Assembly: GCA_007571115.1 (NCBI GenBank)
Contig: RKSA01000147.1
Coordinates: 1 to 6,532, forward strand
DNA from: Gammaproteobacteria bacterium
GTDB lineage: Bacteria; Pseudomonadota; Gammaproteobacteria; Pseudomonadales; Pseudohongiellaceae
Direction of reading: 5' to 3'
DNA: 6,532 nucleotides
The translations under genes and the position numbers were made by a program. The notes beneath the pieces were generated by a model, which saw only the letters and a program-made list of their open reading frames with translations, was not told the origin of the DNA and did no database searches. Positions 1-5,188 of the stretch are shown one piece after another; positions within the stretch are counted from its first letter, which is position 1, and each line of letters begins with the position of its first letter.

Positions 1-99
1 GCGATTCCCATGGCCGGCGAATTGTCGAGCCTCAACGTTTCGGTCGCCGCCGGCATTTGCCTGTTCGAAGCGGTGCGGCAACGCAGCACCCAGGCCTGA
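1..99 (+). CDS. rlmB: 23S rRNA (guanosine-2'-O-)-methyltransferase RlmB, C-terminal fragment
   Basis: Only the last 32 codons and the TGA stop are in the window; the gene starts upstream. The frame reads AIPMAGELSSLNVSVAAGIC and continues LFEAVRQR. This is the final signature of SpoU/TrmH-family 2'-O-methyltransferases: the IPM.G...SLNVSVA segment forms part of the knotted S-adenosylmethionine-binding fold. RlmB methylates the 2'-O of G2251 (E. coli numbering) in the 23S rRNA P-loop. The identification rests on this motif and on the conserved position of rlmB just upstream of rpsF in gammaproteobacteria. The catalytic N-terminal motifs cannot be examined here. Nothing visible looks degraded. 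Confidence 0.9.
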   Translation, partial: AIPMAGELSSLNVSVAAGICLFEAVRQRSTQA

Positions 100-112
100 C
101 ATCGCCACGGCA

Positions 113-153
113 GGAGCGCGAGACCGCGCAAGCCTGCTCCAGCGCAGTATTTT
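113..153 (+). terminator. Possible weak rlmB terminator
   Basis: A perfect GCGCG-AGAC-CGCGC hairpin lies at 116-129. GGA at 113-115 can pair with TCC at 138-140 if an 8-nt bulge is allowed. A short T-rich stretch (TATTTT, 148-153) follows after a further gap. The hairpin sits 14 nt after the rlmB stop, where a terminator would be expected. The T-tract is short and too far from the compact stem for a textbook intrinsic terminator, so this is tentative. The rest of 100-316 holds no gene that I can support. Confidence 0.3.
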
Positions 154-307
154 CCAATGCCGGGGTGAGTTTGAAACTGGATGTCCGTCCGTGCATCACT
201 CGGGAATAGGCGTTCGGTCTCTCTCAGCCAGTGCCACCGGACAACCCGCCTTGGGATGCCCAGGCCACAGGTCGTCCATGCCGTCCGTTCGGACTCGCTT
301 TGGCATC

Positions 308-330
308 GGATCGCCGCTACGCGGTGATCC
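308..330 (-). other. Strong hairpin over the antitoxin stop codon
   Basis: GGATCGCCGC (308-317) and GCGGTGATCC (321-330) are inverted repeats with a 3-nt loop. The stem is 10 bp and fully paired on the plus-strand RNA (one G-U), with one A/C mismatch on the minus-strand RNA. It covers the last codons and the TAG stop (319-317) of the antitoxin gene. No T-run follows in either direction, so it is not a standard intrinsic terminator. It could protect the 3' end of the TA mRNA or lie at a Rho-dependent end. A second palindrome, GTCCGTTCGGAC (283-294), lies just beyond it. Confidence 0.45.
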
Positions 331-604
331 GCACTTTCATGCCCAGTGCGCGAGCGATTCGTGTCACCGTGGCAAAGGCAGGGTCGCCGGTTTCCGAAAG
401 CGCCTCGCGGAGCCCCTCGCGGCTCATTCCGGTCTCGACTGCCAACCGGTTCATGTTGCCAGAACGGGCAATGTCGCTTAGCGCGGCGCGAATCAGGCTG
501 CCATCGCCCGGATCCTCATCCGCGCACGCTTCCAGATACAAGCGTGCATCTTCCGGCGTTTGCAGGTATTCCACGGCATCCCACCGGGTGAAGGTCTCGC
601 TCAT
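317..604 (-). CDS. Antitoxin of a type II TA module (HTH, HI1420/TIGR02684-like)
   Basis: This 95-residue protein matches the 'addiction module antidote' family that accompanies HI1419-type RelE/ParE toxins. Residues 7-50 hold the family's N-terminal block (RWDAVEYLQTPEDARLYLEA, then SLIRAALSDIARSGNM). A Cro/C1-type helix-turn-helix follows (about residues 51-75: NRLAVETGMSREGLREALSE), and the end is the typical TVTRIARALGMKV. The family binds and neutralises the toxin and usually represses its own operon through the HTH. The ATG start at 604-602 overlaps the toxin TGA stop (ATGA), and a purine-rich GGAGGCGGAG (614-605) lies directly upstream, so translation is probably coupled. Toxin-first order is usual for this family. 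The gene looks intact. Assignment to the family is confident; the operator is inferred. Confidence 0.88.
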   Translation of the reverse strand: MSETFTRWDAVEYLQTPEDARLYLEACADEDPGDGSLIRAALSDIARSGNMNRLAVETGMSREGLREALSETGDPAFATVTRIARALGMKVRITA

Positions 605-897
605 CTCCGCCTCCAGTCTCTCGCCAGTCGCCCAGCATGTTCGATATCACGTTTCTGGCTGTCCTTGTTGCCACCGCACAGCAACACAGCCACCCCAGCT
701 TCGCGGAGAAAATACACACGGTAGCCGGGGCCGTAATGAATCCGCATCTCGTACACTCCGCCGCCCACCAGCTTGATGTCACCGGCTTGACTGAGCGACA
801 GGCTCCGCAGCCGGGCGTTGATTCGGGCCCTTCCCCCCTGATCGCGCAAGTTGCGGCACCAGCGCTTGAAGGAAGCACTTTCGACGACTTTGATCAC
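601..897 (-). CDS. RelE/ParE-superfamily toxin (HI1419/TIGR02683-like)
   Basis: The protein is 98 residues from the GTG start at 897-895. It has the family hallmarks in order: N-terminal VIKVVESASFKRW, RARINARLRSLSL (about 23-35), GDIKLVGGGVYEMRIHYGPG (39-58) followed by YRVYF, and LLCGGNKDSQKRDI (72-85). Relatives are small basic RelE-fold proteins; many cleave mRNA, but the family also includes other activities, so the target is unproven. The GTG was chosen because family members begin with M-x-x-V just before the conserved Phe-x-x-Trp. It lacks a Shine-Dalgarno. Upstream in-frame ATGs at 942 and 948 follow AGGA (954-951) and would add 15 or 17 residues with no visible family similarity. 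The gene is intact and overlaps the antitoxin by 4 nt. It opposes the neighbouring housekeeping genes, so it is probably transcribed independently. Confidence 0.87.
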   Translation of the reverse strand: MIKVVESASFKRWCRNLRDQGGRARINARLRSLSLSQAGDIKLVGGGVYEMRIHYGPGYRVYFLREAGVAVLLCGGNKDSQKRDIEHAGRLARDWRRR

Positions 898-934
898 ATG
901 ACAATTGTAGTCCGGCCCATGTGGACAATTCCAC
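898..934 (-). promoter_or_regulatory. Candidate operator/promoter of the TA module
   Basis: GACAATT occurs twice, 24 bp apart (900-906 and 924-930), and each copy lies in a symmetric element: ACAATTGT (901-908) and GTGGA-CAAT-TCCAC (921-934). On the minus strand the sequence also contains TACAAT, a good -10 match, ending 6 nt before the GTG codon of the toxin. No matching -35 is evident. HTH antitoxins of this kind commonly bind palindromes at their own promoter, so these are the best operator candidates. If TACAAT is the -10, the transcript would begin at or next to the GTG. Confidence 0.4.
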
Positions 935-1147
935 TGTCGCATAGGCATATTCCTGTGAAGCTGGGAACTGGGCGAAGCCGGTCATGTTGGGGTGATGCAT
1001 ACTGCGCCGCTTCATCGGACGTTGGCGAGGGGTTGGTGGCGGCCAAACCGGGGAAGAAAGCGGCTGCCGATGCCAATCGCGAAGACTTGGCCAAACATGG
1101 CAACCTTTTTGAAGGCTGGCGGCAAGGTGCTGGTTCAACATAAGCGC

Positions 1148-1176
1148 TTGCAACGGGGCAGCGCTTTCACTAGAAT
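1148..1176 (+). promoter_or_regulatory. Sigma70-type promoter of the rpsF operon
   Basis: TTGCAA (1148-1153) and TAGAAT (1171-1176) are separated by exactly 17 bp and point toward rpsF. Transcription would begin near 1182-1184, giving a leader of about 95 nt. The discriminator after the -10 is CGCTCC, which is GC-rich as in ribosomal promoters under ppGpp/DksA control. Stringent regulation is therefore plausible but inferred. It is the best promoter visible between the TA module and the ribosomal genes. The stretch from 949 to 1147 shows no gene and nothing else that I can support. Confidence 0.72.
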
Positions 1177-1182
1177 CGCTCC

Positions 1183-1277
1183 TCTTGCGTGAAGCAGGGC
1201 TTCGCGCCACGAATCAACTCCTTGCCTTACTGCGGCGGCACCCGCCAGTCGGAAGGCCCGAACCGAGAGGAGTCTCA
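1183..1277 (+). promoter_or_regulatory. Structured rpsF leader, possible S6:S18 autoregulatory element
   Basis: Three inverted repeats fill this untranslated leader. Hairpin I is a 9-bp stem with an AGG loop (1187-1195 with 1199-1207, one G-U). Hairpin II is GGCGG-CAC-CCGCC (1234-1246), extended by ACT/AGT (1229-1231, 1247-1249) around a two-base bulge. A third pairing is TCGG/CCGA (1249-1252, 1263-1266). The Shine-Dalgarno AGGAG (1268-1272) lies 5 nt before the ATG. It is flanked by GAGA and TCTC, and AGGAGT is exactly complementary to ACTCCT at 1217-1222. Many bacteria have an S6:S18-binding motif with a conserved CCG in the rpsF leader; CCG is present at 1242-1244 and 1263-1265. That this is the same element is inference. 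Confidence 0.5.
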
Positions 1278-2024
1278 ATGAGACATTACGAAGTCGTGTT
1301 CCTGGTGCATCCCGACCAGTCGGGGCAAGTGCCCGGCATGGTCGAGCGTTACAGCCAGCTCATCACCGACAGCGGCGGCAAGATCCATCGCAGCGAGGAT
1401 TGGGGGCGACGGCAGTTGGCCTATCCGATCAACAAGATCCACAAGGCGCACTACATCCTGATGAATTTCGAGTGCGGCCAGGAAGCCCTCGACGAGCTGA
1501 CCACCCTGTTCCGCTACAACGACGCGGTGATTCGCGACCTGTTCATCAAGCGGAGCGAAGCGATCACCGAGGAGTCGCTGATCCTCAAGGGCGAGCGCGA
1601 GTCCCGCGAGCGCAAGGTGCGGGCCGAACAGCGGCGCAAGCTGCGAGAGCGCGAGATCGCGGCCCAGGAAGCCAGGGAAGCAGCGAAAAAAGAGCAAGAG
1701 ACGGCGCAAGAGGCAGTGCAAGAGGCAGTGCAAGAGCAAGAGGCAGTGCAAGAGCAAGAGATAGCGCAAGAGCAAGCGCAAGAAGCCGAGCCAAAGCCGC
1801 AGGACGAGCCGGATAGCGAATCCGAAAATCAGCAAGCGGCGCCTGCGGAAGCCGAAGATTCGGTCGAGGCAGCCGAACAGGCGCCCCAGGCGACGGAGGC
1901 GGAAGATTCGCCAGAACCCGTCGAGCAGGAAGCTGAGGCGGCTGAAGCCGAGGACTCTCCCGAGCCCGCCGAGGAGCAGGAGCAAGCCCCAGCGGAACCG
2001 GTCGATGACGAAGCCAGGAAATGA
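1278..2024 (+). CDS. rpsF: 30S ribosomal protein bS6 with a long acidic repeat tail
   Basis: Residues 1-95 are a normal S6 domain (MRHYEVVFLVHPDQS, then DWGRRQLAYPINKIHKAHYI, FRYNDAVIRDLFIKR), the small alpha/beta protein that pairs with S18 on the 30S platform. The ATG at 1278 follows AGGAG at 5 nt. The protein is 248 residues, while typical S6 is about 95-140. Residues 104-139 are a highly charged, probably helical or coiled-coil stretch. Residues 140-169 are Gln-Glu-rich repeats (QEAV, QE). Residues 191-238 are three 16-residue units starting EAEDS. From 141 to 248 there are 38 Asp/Glu and only 3 Lys/Arg. The frame is open to a TGA 70 nt before rpsR, so the tail looks genuinely encoded. 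In E. coli, RimK adds glutamates to the S6 C-terminus, so acidic tails on S6 have a precedent. The function of this tail is unknown. Confidence 0.95.
   Translation: MRHYEVVFLVHPDQSGQVPGMVERYSQLITDSGGKIHRSEDWGRRQLAYPINKIHKAHYILMNFECGQEALDELTTLFRYNDAVIRDLFIKRSEAITEESLILKGERESRERKVRAEQRRKLREREIAAQEAREAAKKEQETAQEAVQEAVQEQEAVQEQEIAQEQAQEAEPKPQDEPDSESENQQAAPAEAEDSVEAAEQAPQATEAEDSPEPVEQEAEAAEAEDSPEPAEEQEQAPAEPVDDEARK
1695..1784 (+). repeat. CAAGAG-based microrepeat in the rpsF tail
   Basis: Hexamer-phased repeats built from CAAGAG alternate with GCAGTG and variants such as ATAGCG. The 12-bp unit CAAGAGGCAGTG occurs at 1707, 1719 and 1737. All units are multiples of 6 nt, so copy-number change keeps the frame. 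They encode residues 140-169. All ten Gln codons here are CAA, whereas the S6 part before residue 131 uses CAG for six of seven. That bias suggests recent expansion by slippage. Confidence 0.9.
1848..1991 (+). repeat. Three 48-bp coding repeats in the rpsF tail
   Basis: Three 16-codon units (1848-1895, 1896-1943, 1944-1991) encode units starting EAEDSVEAAEQ, EAEDSPEPVEQ and EAEDSPEPAEE. The first five residues are identical in all three units, but synonymous codons differ (GAAGCC, GAGGCG, GAAGCC; GAAGATTCG, GAAGATTCG, GAGGACTCT). The units are therefore older than the CAAGAG array and appear to be kept at the protein level. Confidence 0.8.
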
Positions 2025-2053
2025 TCGAGCGGCTTCCCCAACAGGTCACCAGG

Positions 2054-2093
2054 CAGAAATCAACACGCAGGAATCAACAGCAGGAATCAACAG
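2054..2093 (+). repeat. Tandem repeat duplicating the rpsR ribosome-binding site
   Basis: CAGGAATCAACAG occurs as two exact tandem 13-bp copies (2068-2080, 2081-2093), preceded by an imperfect copy CAGAAATCAACACG (2054-2067). Each exact copy contains AGGA. The downstream AGGA (2082-2085) is 9 nt from the rpsR ATG at 2095 and is well placed. The upstream one (2069-2072) is 22 nt away and too far to use directly. The repeats fill most of the 70-nt rpsF-rpsR gap. Confidence 0.85.
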
Positions 2094-2094
2094 A

Positions 2095-2325
2095 ATGAGT
2101 CGATATTTCAGGCGGCGCAAATTTTGCAAGTTCACCGCCGAAGGCGTCAAGGAGATCGATTACAAGGATCTGGAAACCTTGAAAGCGTATGTCTCCGAAA
2201 CGGGGAAAATCATTCCCAGCCGGATCACCGGAACCAAGGCTCGCTATCAGCGCCAGTTGGCGACGGCGGTCAAGCGCGCGCGATACCTCGCGCTGATTCC
2301 CTACACGGACAGCCACCAAGGGTAG
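2095..2325 (+). CDS. rpsR: 30S ribosomal protein bS18
   Basis: The protein is 76 residues, the usual size. It begins MSRYFRRRKFCKFTAEGVKE and carries the family core IDYKDLETLKAYVSETGKII followed by PSRITGTKARYQRQL (residues 21-55), ending in the basic KRARYLALIPY helix. S18 forms a dimer with S6 and binds the 16S rRNA platform. The ATG at 2095 was chosen because AGGA lies 9 nt upstream and the family N-terminus starts here. An in-frame ATG at 2005 lies inside rpsF and would add 30 unrelated residues. priB, which sits between rpsF and rpsR in E. coli, is absent. The next gene begins 8 nt after the stop. Confidence 0.97.
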   Translation: MSRYFRRRKFCKFTAEGVKEIDYKDLETLKAYVSETGKIIPSRITGTKARYQRQLATAVKRARYLALIPYTDSHQG

Positions 2326-2333
2326 CAAGCCAA

Positions 2334-3167
2334 ATGTTGCGCGGCCTTGCCGAATTCGTCATGGCGGGACGCAGGCAGGGGATCCTGGCGACGGTCCTGC
2401 TCGGCCTGCCGCCAGTGGCGAACCTGCTGGCACCCGCCCTTGTGGCGCTGGTCAGCTTGCGCAAGGGAATGACCGCCGGGTCGCTGCTATTGCTTTGGGC
2501 GATGTTGCCGGCCGGCTTCTGGCTGGTTTTTTTCGGCGACGTGTTCCCGCTGCTGGTGCTGTTTGGCGTCTTCTCGCTCGCTGGCGCATTGCGCTCCACC
2601 GAGTCCTGGCAAGCCGTGCTGCTCGTGGCAATGGGAATCGGCGCGGCGTTCGAGATCTATCTGCGCGTTCAGCCGACAGTGCTGGACCTGATGTTCGAGC
2701 AGTTGCAGCTCTATTTCCAGAGAAGCAACGTGGAAGCTGTTCCGCTAGGCGAGCTGCGGCGCTTGATGCCCACCGCGACGGCAGCGTTCTACATGACATT
2801 GTCGGTGATCTTGCTGATGCTCGGCAGGTCGATGCAAGCGAGGCTGTACAATCCCGGCGGGTTTCGCGAGGAGTTCCACGCCTTGCGAATCAGCCGCAAT
2901 GCGGCATTGCCCCTGGTCGGCCTGATCTTGCTGGTCAACCTTGTCGAGGGTCTGCCCACGGCATGGACGTTCTATCTCGCCGCGCCGTTCCTGTTCGCCG
3001 GGCTGGCGCTCGCCCATGCCCTGGTCGCATGGAAGCAAGCGTCGGTGCTATGGTTGGTGGCGACATACGTGCTGCTGGTTTTTCCGGCCATGATGTACCT
3101 GTTGATCGTGCTGGCGATGATCGACAGTTGGTGTGACTTTCGCGGTCGCCTGCCGCGTGGCGGTTGA
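2334..3167 (+). CDS. DUF2232-family integral membrane protein
   Basis: The protein is 277 residues with about seven or eight hydrophobic segments, roughly at 17-42, 47-67, 69-86, 92-110, 146-164, 190-205, 211-233 and 237-263. A more polar stretch lies at 111-145. Residues 163-186 contain LGRSMQARLYNPGGFREEFH, a block shared with the DUF2232 proteins encoded between rpsR and rplI in Pseudomonas and relatives. Position and motif together make the family call firm. The biochemical function is not established, and any transport role would be a guess from topology. The ATG at 2334 is 8 nt after the rpsR stop, with AAGGG (2318-2322) overlapping the rpsR end as the likely ribosome site; M10 at 2361 is an alternative start. 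Translation is probably coupled to rpsR. Confidence 0.85.
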   Translation: MLRGLAEFVMAGRRQGILATVLLGLPPVANLLAPALVALVSLRKGMTAGSLLLLWAMLPAGFWLVFFGDVFPLLVLFGVFSLAGALRSTESWQAVLLVAMGIGAAFEIYLRVQPTVLDLMFEQLQLYFQRSNVEAVPLGELRRLMPTATAAFYMTLSVILLMLGRSMQARLYNPGGFREEFHALRISRNAALPLVGLILLVNLVEGLPTAWTFYLAAPFLFAGLALAHALVAWKQASVLWLVATYVLLVFPAMMYLLIVLAMIDSWCDFRGRLPRGG

Positions 3168-3196
3168 ACCGAACCGTTCGAATCGAGGAATTTGCG

Positions 3197-3718
3197 ATGA
3201 ATGTGATCCTGTTGGAAAAGATCGCCAAGCTTGGCGACATTGGCGACGCGGTAAAGGTCAAGTCGGGGTATGCCCGGAACTTCCTGTTCCCCACGGGCAA
3301 GGCCGTCCGTGCCACCCGGGCGAACCTCGAGGACTTCGAGCAGCGCCGTGCCGAACTGCTCGCTGCCCATGACGAAAAGATCGCCCATGCCCAGGCCCGG
3401 GCAGCGAAACTCGCCGCGCTGAGCCTCGCGATCGAAGTCAACGCCAGCGACGAAGGCCGCCTGTTCGGCTCGGTCTCGTCCCGGGAGGTCGCCGAGGCCG
3501 CCAACGAGAAGGCCGGCAGCGACTTGCTCAAGTCCGAGGTGCTGCTTCCCGGGGGCTCGATCCGCCAGTGCGGCGACTACGAAGTCAGCGTCGACTTCGG
3601 CCACGAGGTCACCGCGAGTTTTGCGCTTTCGGTCATCAACCGCAACGCTCCGGCCGCGATCGATGAGGCCGAGGAACAGGACGAGGCGGACGATGCCGAG
3701 GATGCCGAACGAGAATAG
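3197..3718 (+). CDS. rplI: 50S ribosomal protein bL9 with an acidic C-terminal extension
   Basis: The protein is 173 residues; E. coli L9 has 149. The N-terminal rRNA-binding domain is typical (MNVILLEKIAKLGDIGDAVK, then VKSGYARNFLFPTGKAVRAT, residues 1-40). It is followed by the long connecting helix (about 41-76) and the C-terminal domain, containing GRLFGSVSSREVAE (87-100) and ending at SFALSVINRN (141-150). Residues 156-173 hold 12 Asp/Glu and only one Arg, an acidic tail beyond the normal domain end. The start at 3197 is preceded by GAGGAA (3185-3190). An in-frame ATG at 3164, overlapping the upstream stop, would add 11 residues and is less likely. L9 binds 23S rRNA near the L1 stalk and affects reading-frame maintenance. 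Confidence 0.96.
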   Translation: MNVILLEKIAKLGDIGDAVKVKSGYARNFLFPTGKAVRATRANLEDFEQRRAELLAAHDEKIAHAQARAAKLAALSLAIEVNASDEGRLFGSVSSREVAEAANEKAGSDLLKSEVLLPGGSIRQCGDYEVSVDFGHEVTASFALSVINRNAPAAIDEAEEQDEADDAEDAERE

Positions 3719-3733
3719 CCGGACCCTTCGGAA

Positions 3734-5170
3734 TTGTCATCGGTGGTGATCGCAGCACAGCAGTTCCCAGGCCCCGAGGACGACTCCGGGCAACGCCAGC
3801 TCCATGTTCCGCCCCATTCCCGGGACGCGGAACAGGCAGTGCTTGGCGGCCTGATGCTCGACGGCGAAGGCTGGCACGAAGCCGCCGACGTGCTGCAAGC
3901 CGAGGATTTCTACTTCCCCGAGCACCGGCTCATCTACGAAGCCATGTTCGTGCAGGCCAGCGAAGGCAAGCCCATCGACGTGCTTACCCTGGCCGACCAG
4001 TTGCTGGCGCTGGAAAAACTCGAATTGGCCGGCGGCGCCGACTATCTCGGTGACCTCGCCGAAAACGCCCGGGGAACCGCCAATCTGCGCCACTATGCCG
4101 AGCTCGTTCGCGAGCGTGCGGTGCTGCGCAAGTTGATCAGCGCCAGCAACAAGATCATCGACAACTGCCATCACACCGAAGGCGAGCCGATCAAGAAAAT
4201 CCTCGAGCGCGCCGAGCGGCGGATTTTCCAAATCGCCGACGAGCGGCCCAAGGATACCGGCCCGGAAGCCCTCGACCCCTTACTCAGGGCTACGGTCGAT
4301 CACATCGAGGAACTGGCACGGTCAGGCGCCGAGCATACCGGCCTGCCAAGCGGTTTCATCGACCTCGACCAGAAGACTTCAGGCTGGCAGAAGTCCGATC
4401 TGATCGTCGTTGCCGGAAGGCCGTCGATGGGCAAGACCGCTTTCGCGATGAATGCCGTGGAACACGCGATCCTGCACCAGGAGCTGCCGGTGCTCGTGTT
4501 CAGCCTCGAAATGCCTGCCCAAAGCCTGGTCATGCGAATGATCTCGTCGGTCGGTCGCATCGAGCATTCGCACCTGCGCACCGGCAAGCTGACCAAGCAG
4601 CAGTGGCCGAAATTCAAGAAGACCCTCAGCCAGTTGCAGGGCAAGCTGCTGTCCATCGACGACAGTTCCGGCCTGACCCCCATCGACATGCGCGCCCGGG
4701 CGCGGCGGCTCTGCCAGCAGCAGGGCAGCCGCCTTGGCCTGATTGTGGTCGACTACCTGCAACTCATGAGCCTGCCAGACGCGCGGGACGGTCGCGTCGC
4801 CGAGATTTCGGAAATCTCCCGGTCGATGAAACTGATGGCGCGGGAGTTCGAATGCCCGGTCATGGCCTTGTCGCAGTTGAACCGCGGCCTGGAGAACCGG
4901 CCGAACAAGCGGCCGATCATGTCGGATCTGCGCGAGTCGGGCGCCATCGAGCAGGACGCCGACCTGATCCTGTTTCTCTACCGCGAAGAGGTGTACAAGA
5001 AGGAAGACACCCCGGATGACAAGAAAGGCGTCGCCGAGCTCATCATCAGCAAGCATCGCAATGGCGAAATCGGCATGGTTCCGTTGAGCTTCATCAACAA
5101 GTTCACGCGCTTCGAGAATGCTGCCAAGCGCGATGATTCCTACGAACACATGGGCGGCGGCCCCGCCTGA
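3734..5170 (+). CDS. dnaB: Replicative DNA helicase DnaB
   Basis: The 478-residue protein is full length for DnaB, the hexameric 5'-3' helicase at the replication fork. The N-terminal domain starts near HVPPHSRDAEQAVLGGLML (24-42), followed by a linker helix. The RecA-like domain (about 203-465) carries Walker A GRPSMGKT (228-235), FSLEM with Glu259, Walker B LIVVD (336-340), ALSQLNR with Gln381, RESGAIEQDAD (400-410), and the Arg finger region KHRNG (Arg442). All key residues look intact and no intein is present. The start is uncertain: TTG at 3734 is given, but GTG at 3743 has GGA 10 nt upstream and is equally plausible; the residues concerned are not conserved. It follows rplI by 15 nt with no terminator, so it is probably cotranscribed with the ribosomal genes. 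Confidence 0.96.
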   Translation: MSSVVIAAQQFPGPEDDSGQRQLHVPPHSRDAEQAVLGGLMLDGEGWHEAADVLQAEDFYFPEHRLIYEAMFVQASEGKPIDVLTLADQLLALEKLELAGGADYLGDLAENARGTANLRHYAELVRERAVLRKLISASNKIIDNCHHTEGEPIKKILERAERRIFQIADERPKDTGPEALDPLLRATVDHIEELARSGAEHTGLPSGFIDLDQKTSGWQKSDLIVVAGRPSMGKTAFAMNAVEHAILHQELPVLVFSLEMPAQSLVMRMISSVGRIEHSHLRTGKLTKQQWPKFKKTLSQLQGKLLSIDDSSGLTPIDMRARARRLCQQQGSRLGLIVVDYLQLMSLPDARDGRVAEISEISRSMKLMAREFECPVMALSQLNRGLENRPNKRPIMSDLRESGAIEQDADLILFLYREEVYKKEDTPDDKKGVAELIISKHRNGEIGMVPLSFINKFTRFENAAKRDDSYEHMGGGPA

Positions 5171-5188
5171 TCGCAGCGCCGGCAAATC

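Noticed and set aside
231..776. Plus-strand frame crossing the TA genes
   Set aside because: It lies opposite two well-supported toxin and antitoxin genes and has no recognisable similarity.
950..1140. A small gene between the TA module and the rpsF promoter
   Set aside because: Short frames on both strands lack a ribosome site or a recognisable motif; no tRNA or other structured RNA is visible.
1185..1277. N-terminal extension of S6 from the upstream TTG
   Set aside because: S6 begins with M(S)RHYEVVF at 1278, with AGGAG directly upstream; the upstream stretch is a structured leader.
1695..1784. Repeat array considered as CRISPR-like
   Set aside because: There are no spacers; the units are 6-12 bp, in frame and coding.
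1275..1985. Minus-strand Leu/Arg-rich frame that resembles a membrane protein
   Set aside because: The hydrophobicity is the antisense reflection of the Gln/Glu codons of the S6 tail; rpsF explains the region.
2025..2094. Possible priB or priB remnant between rpsF and rpsR
   Set aside because: The gap is only 70 nt and is mostly tandem repeats; nothing resembles an OB-fold protein.
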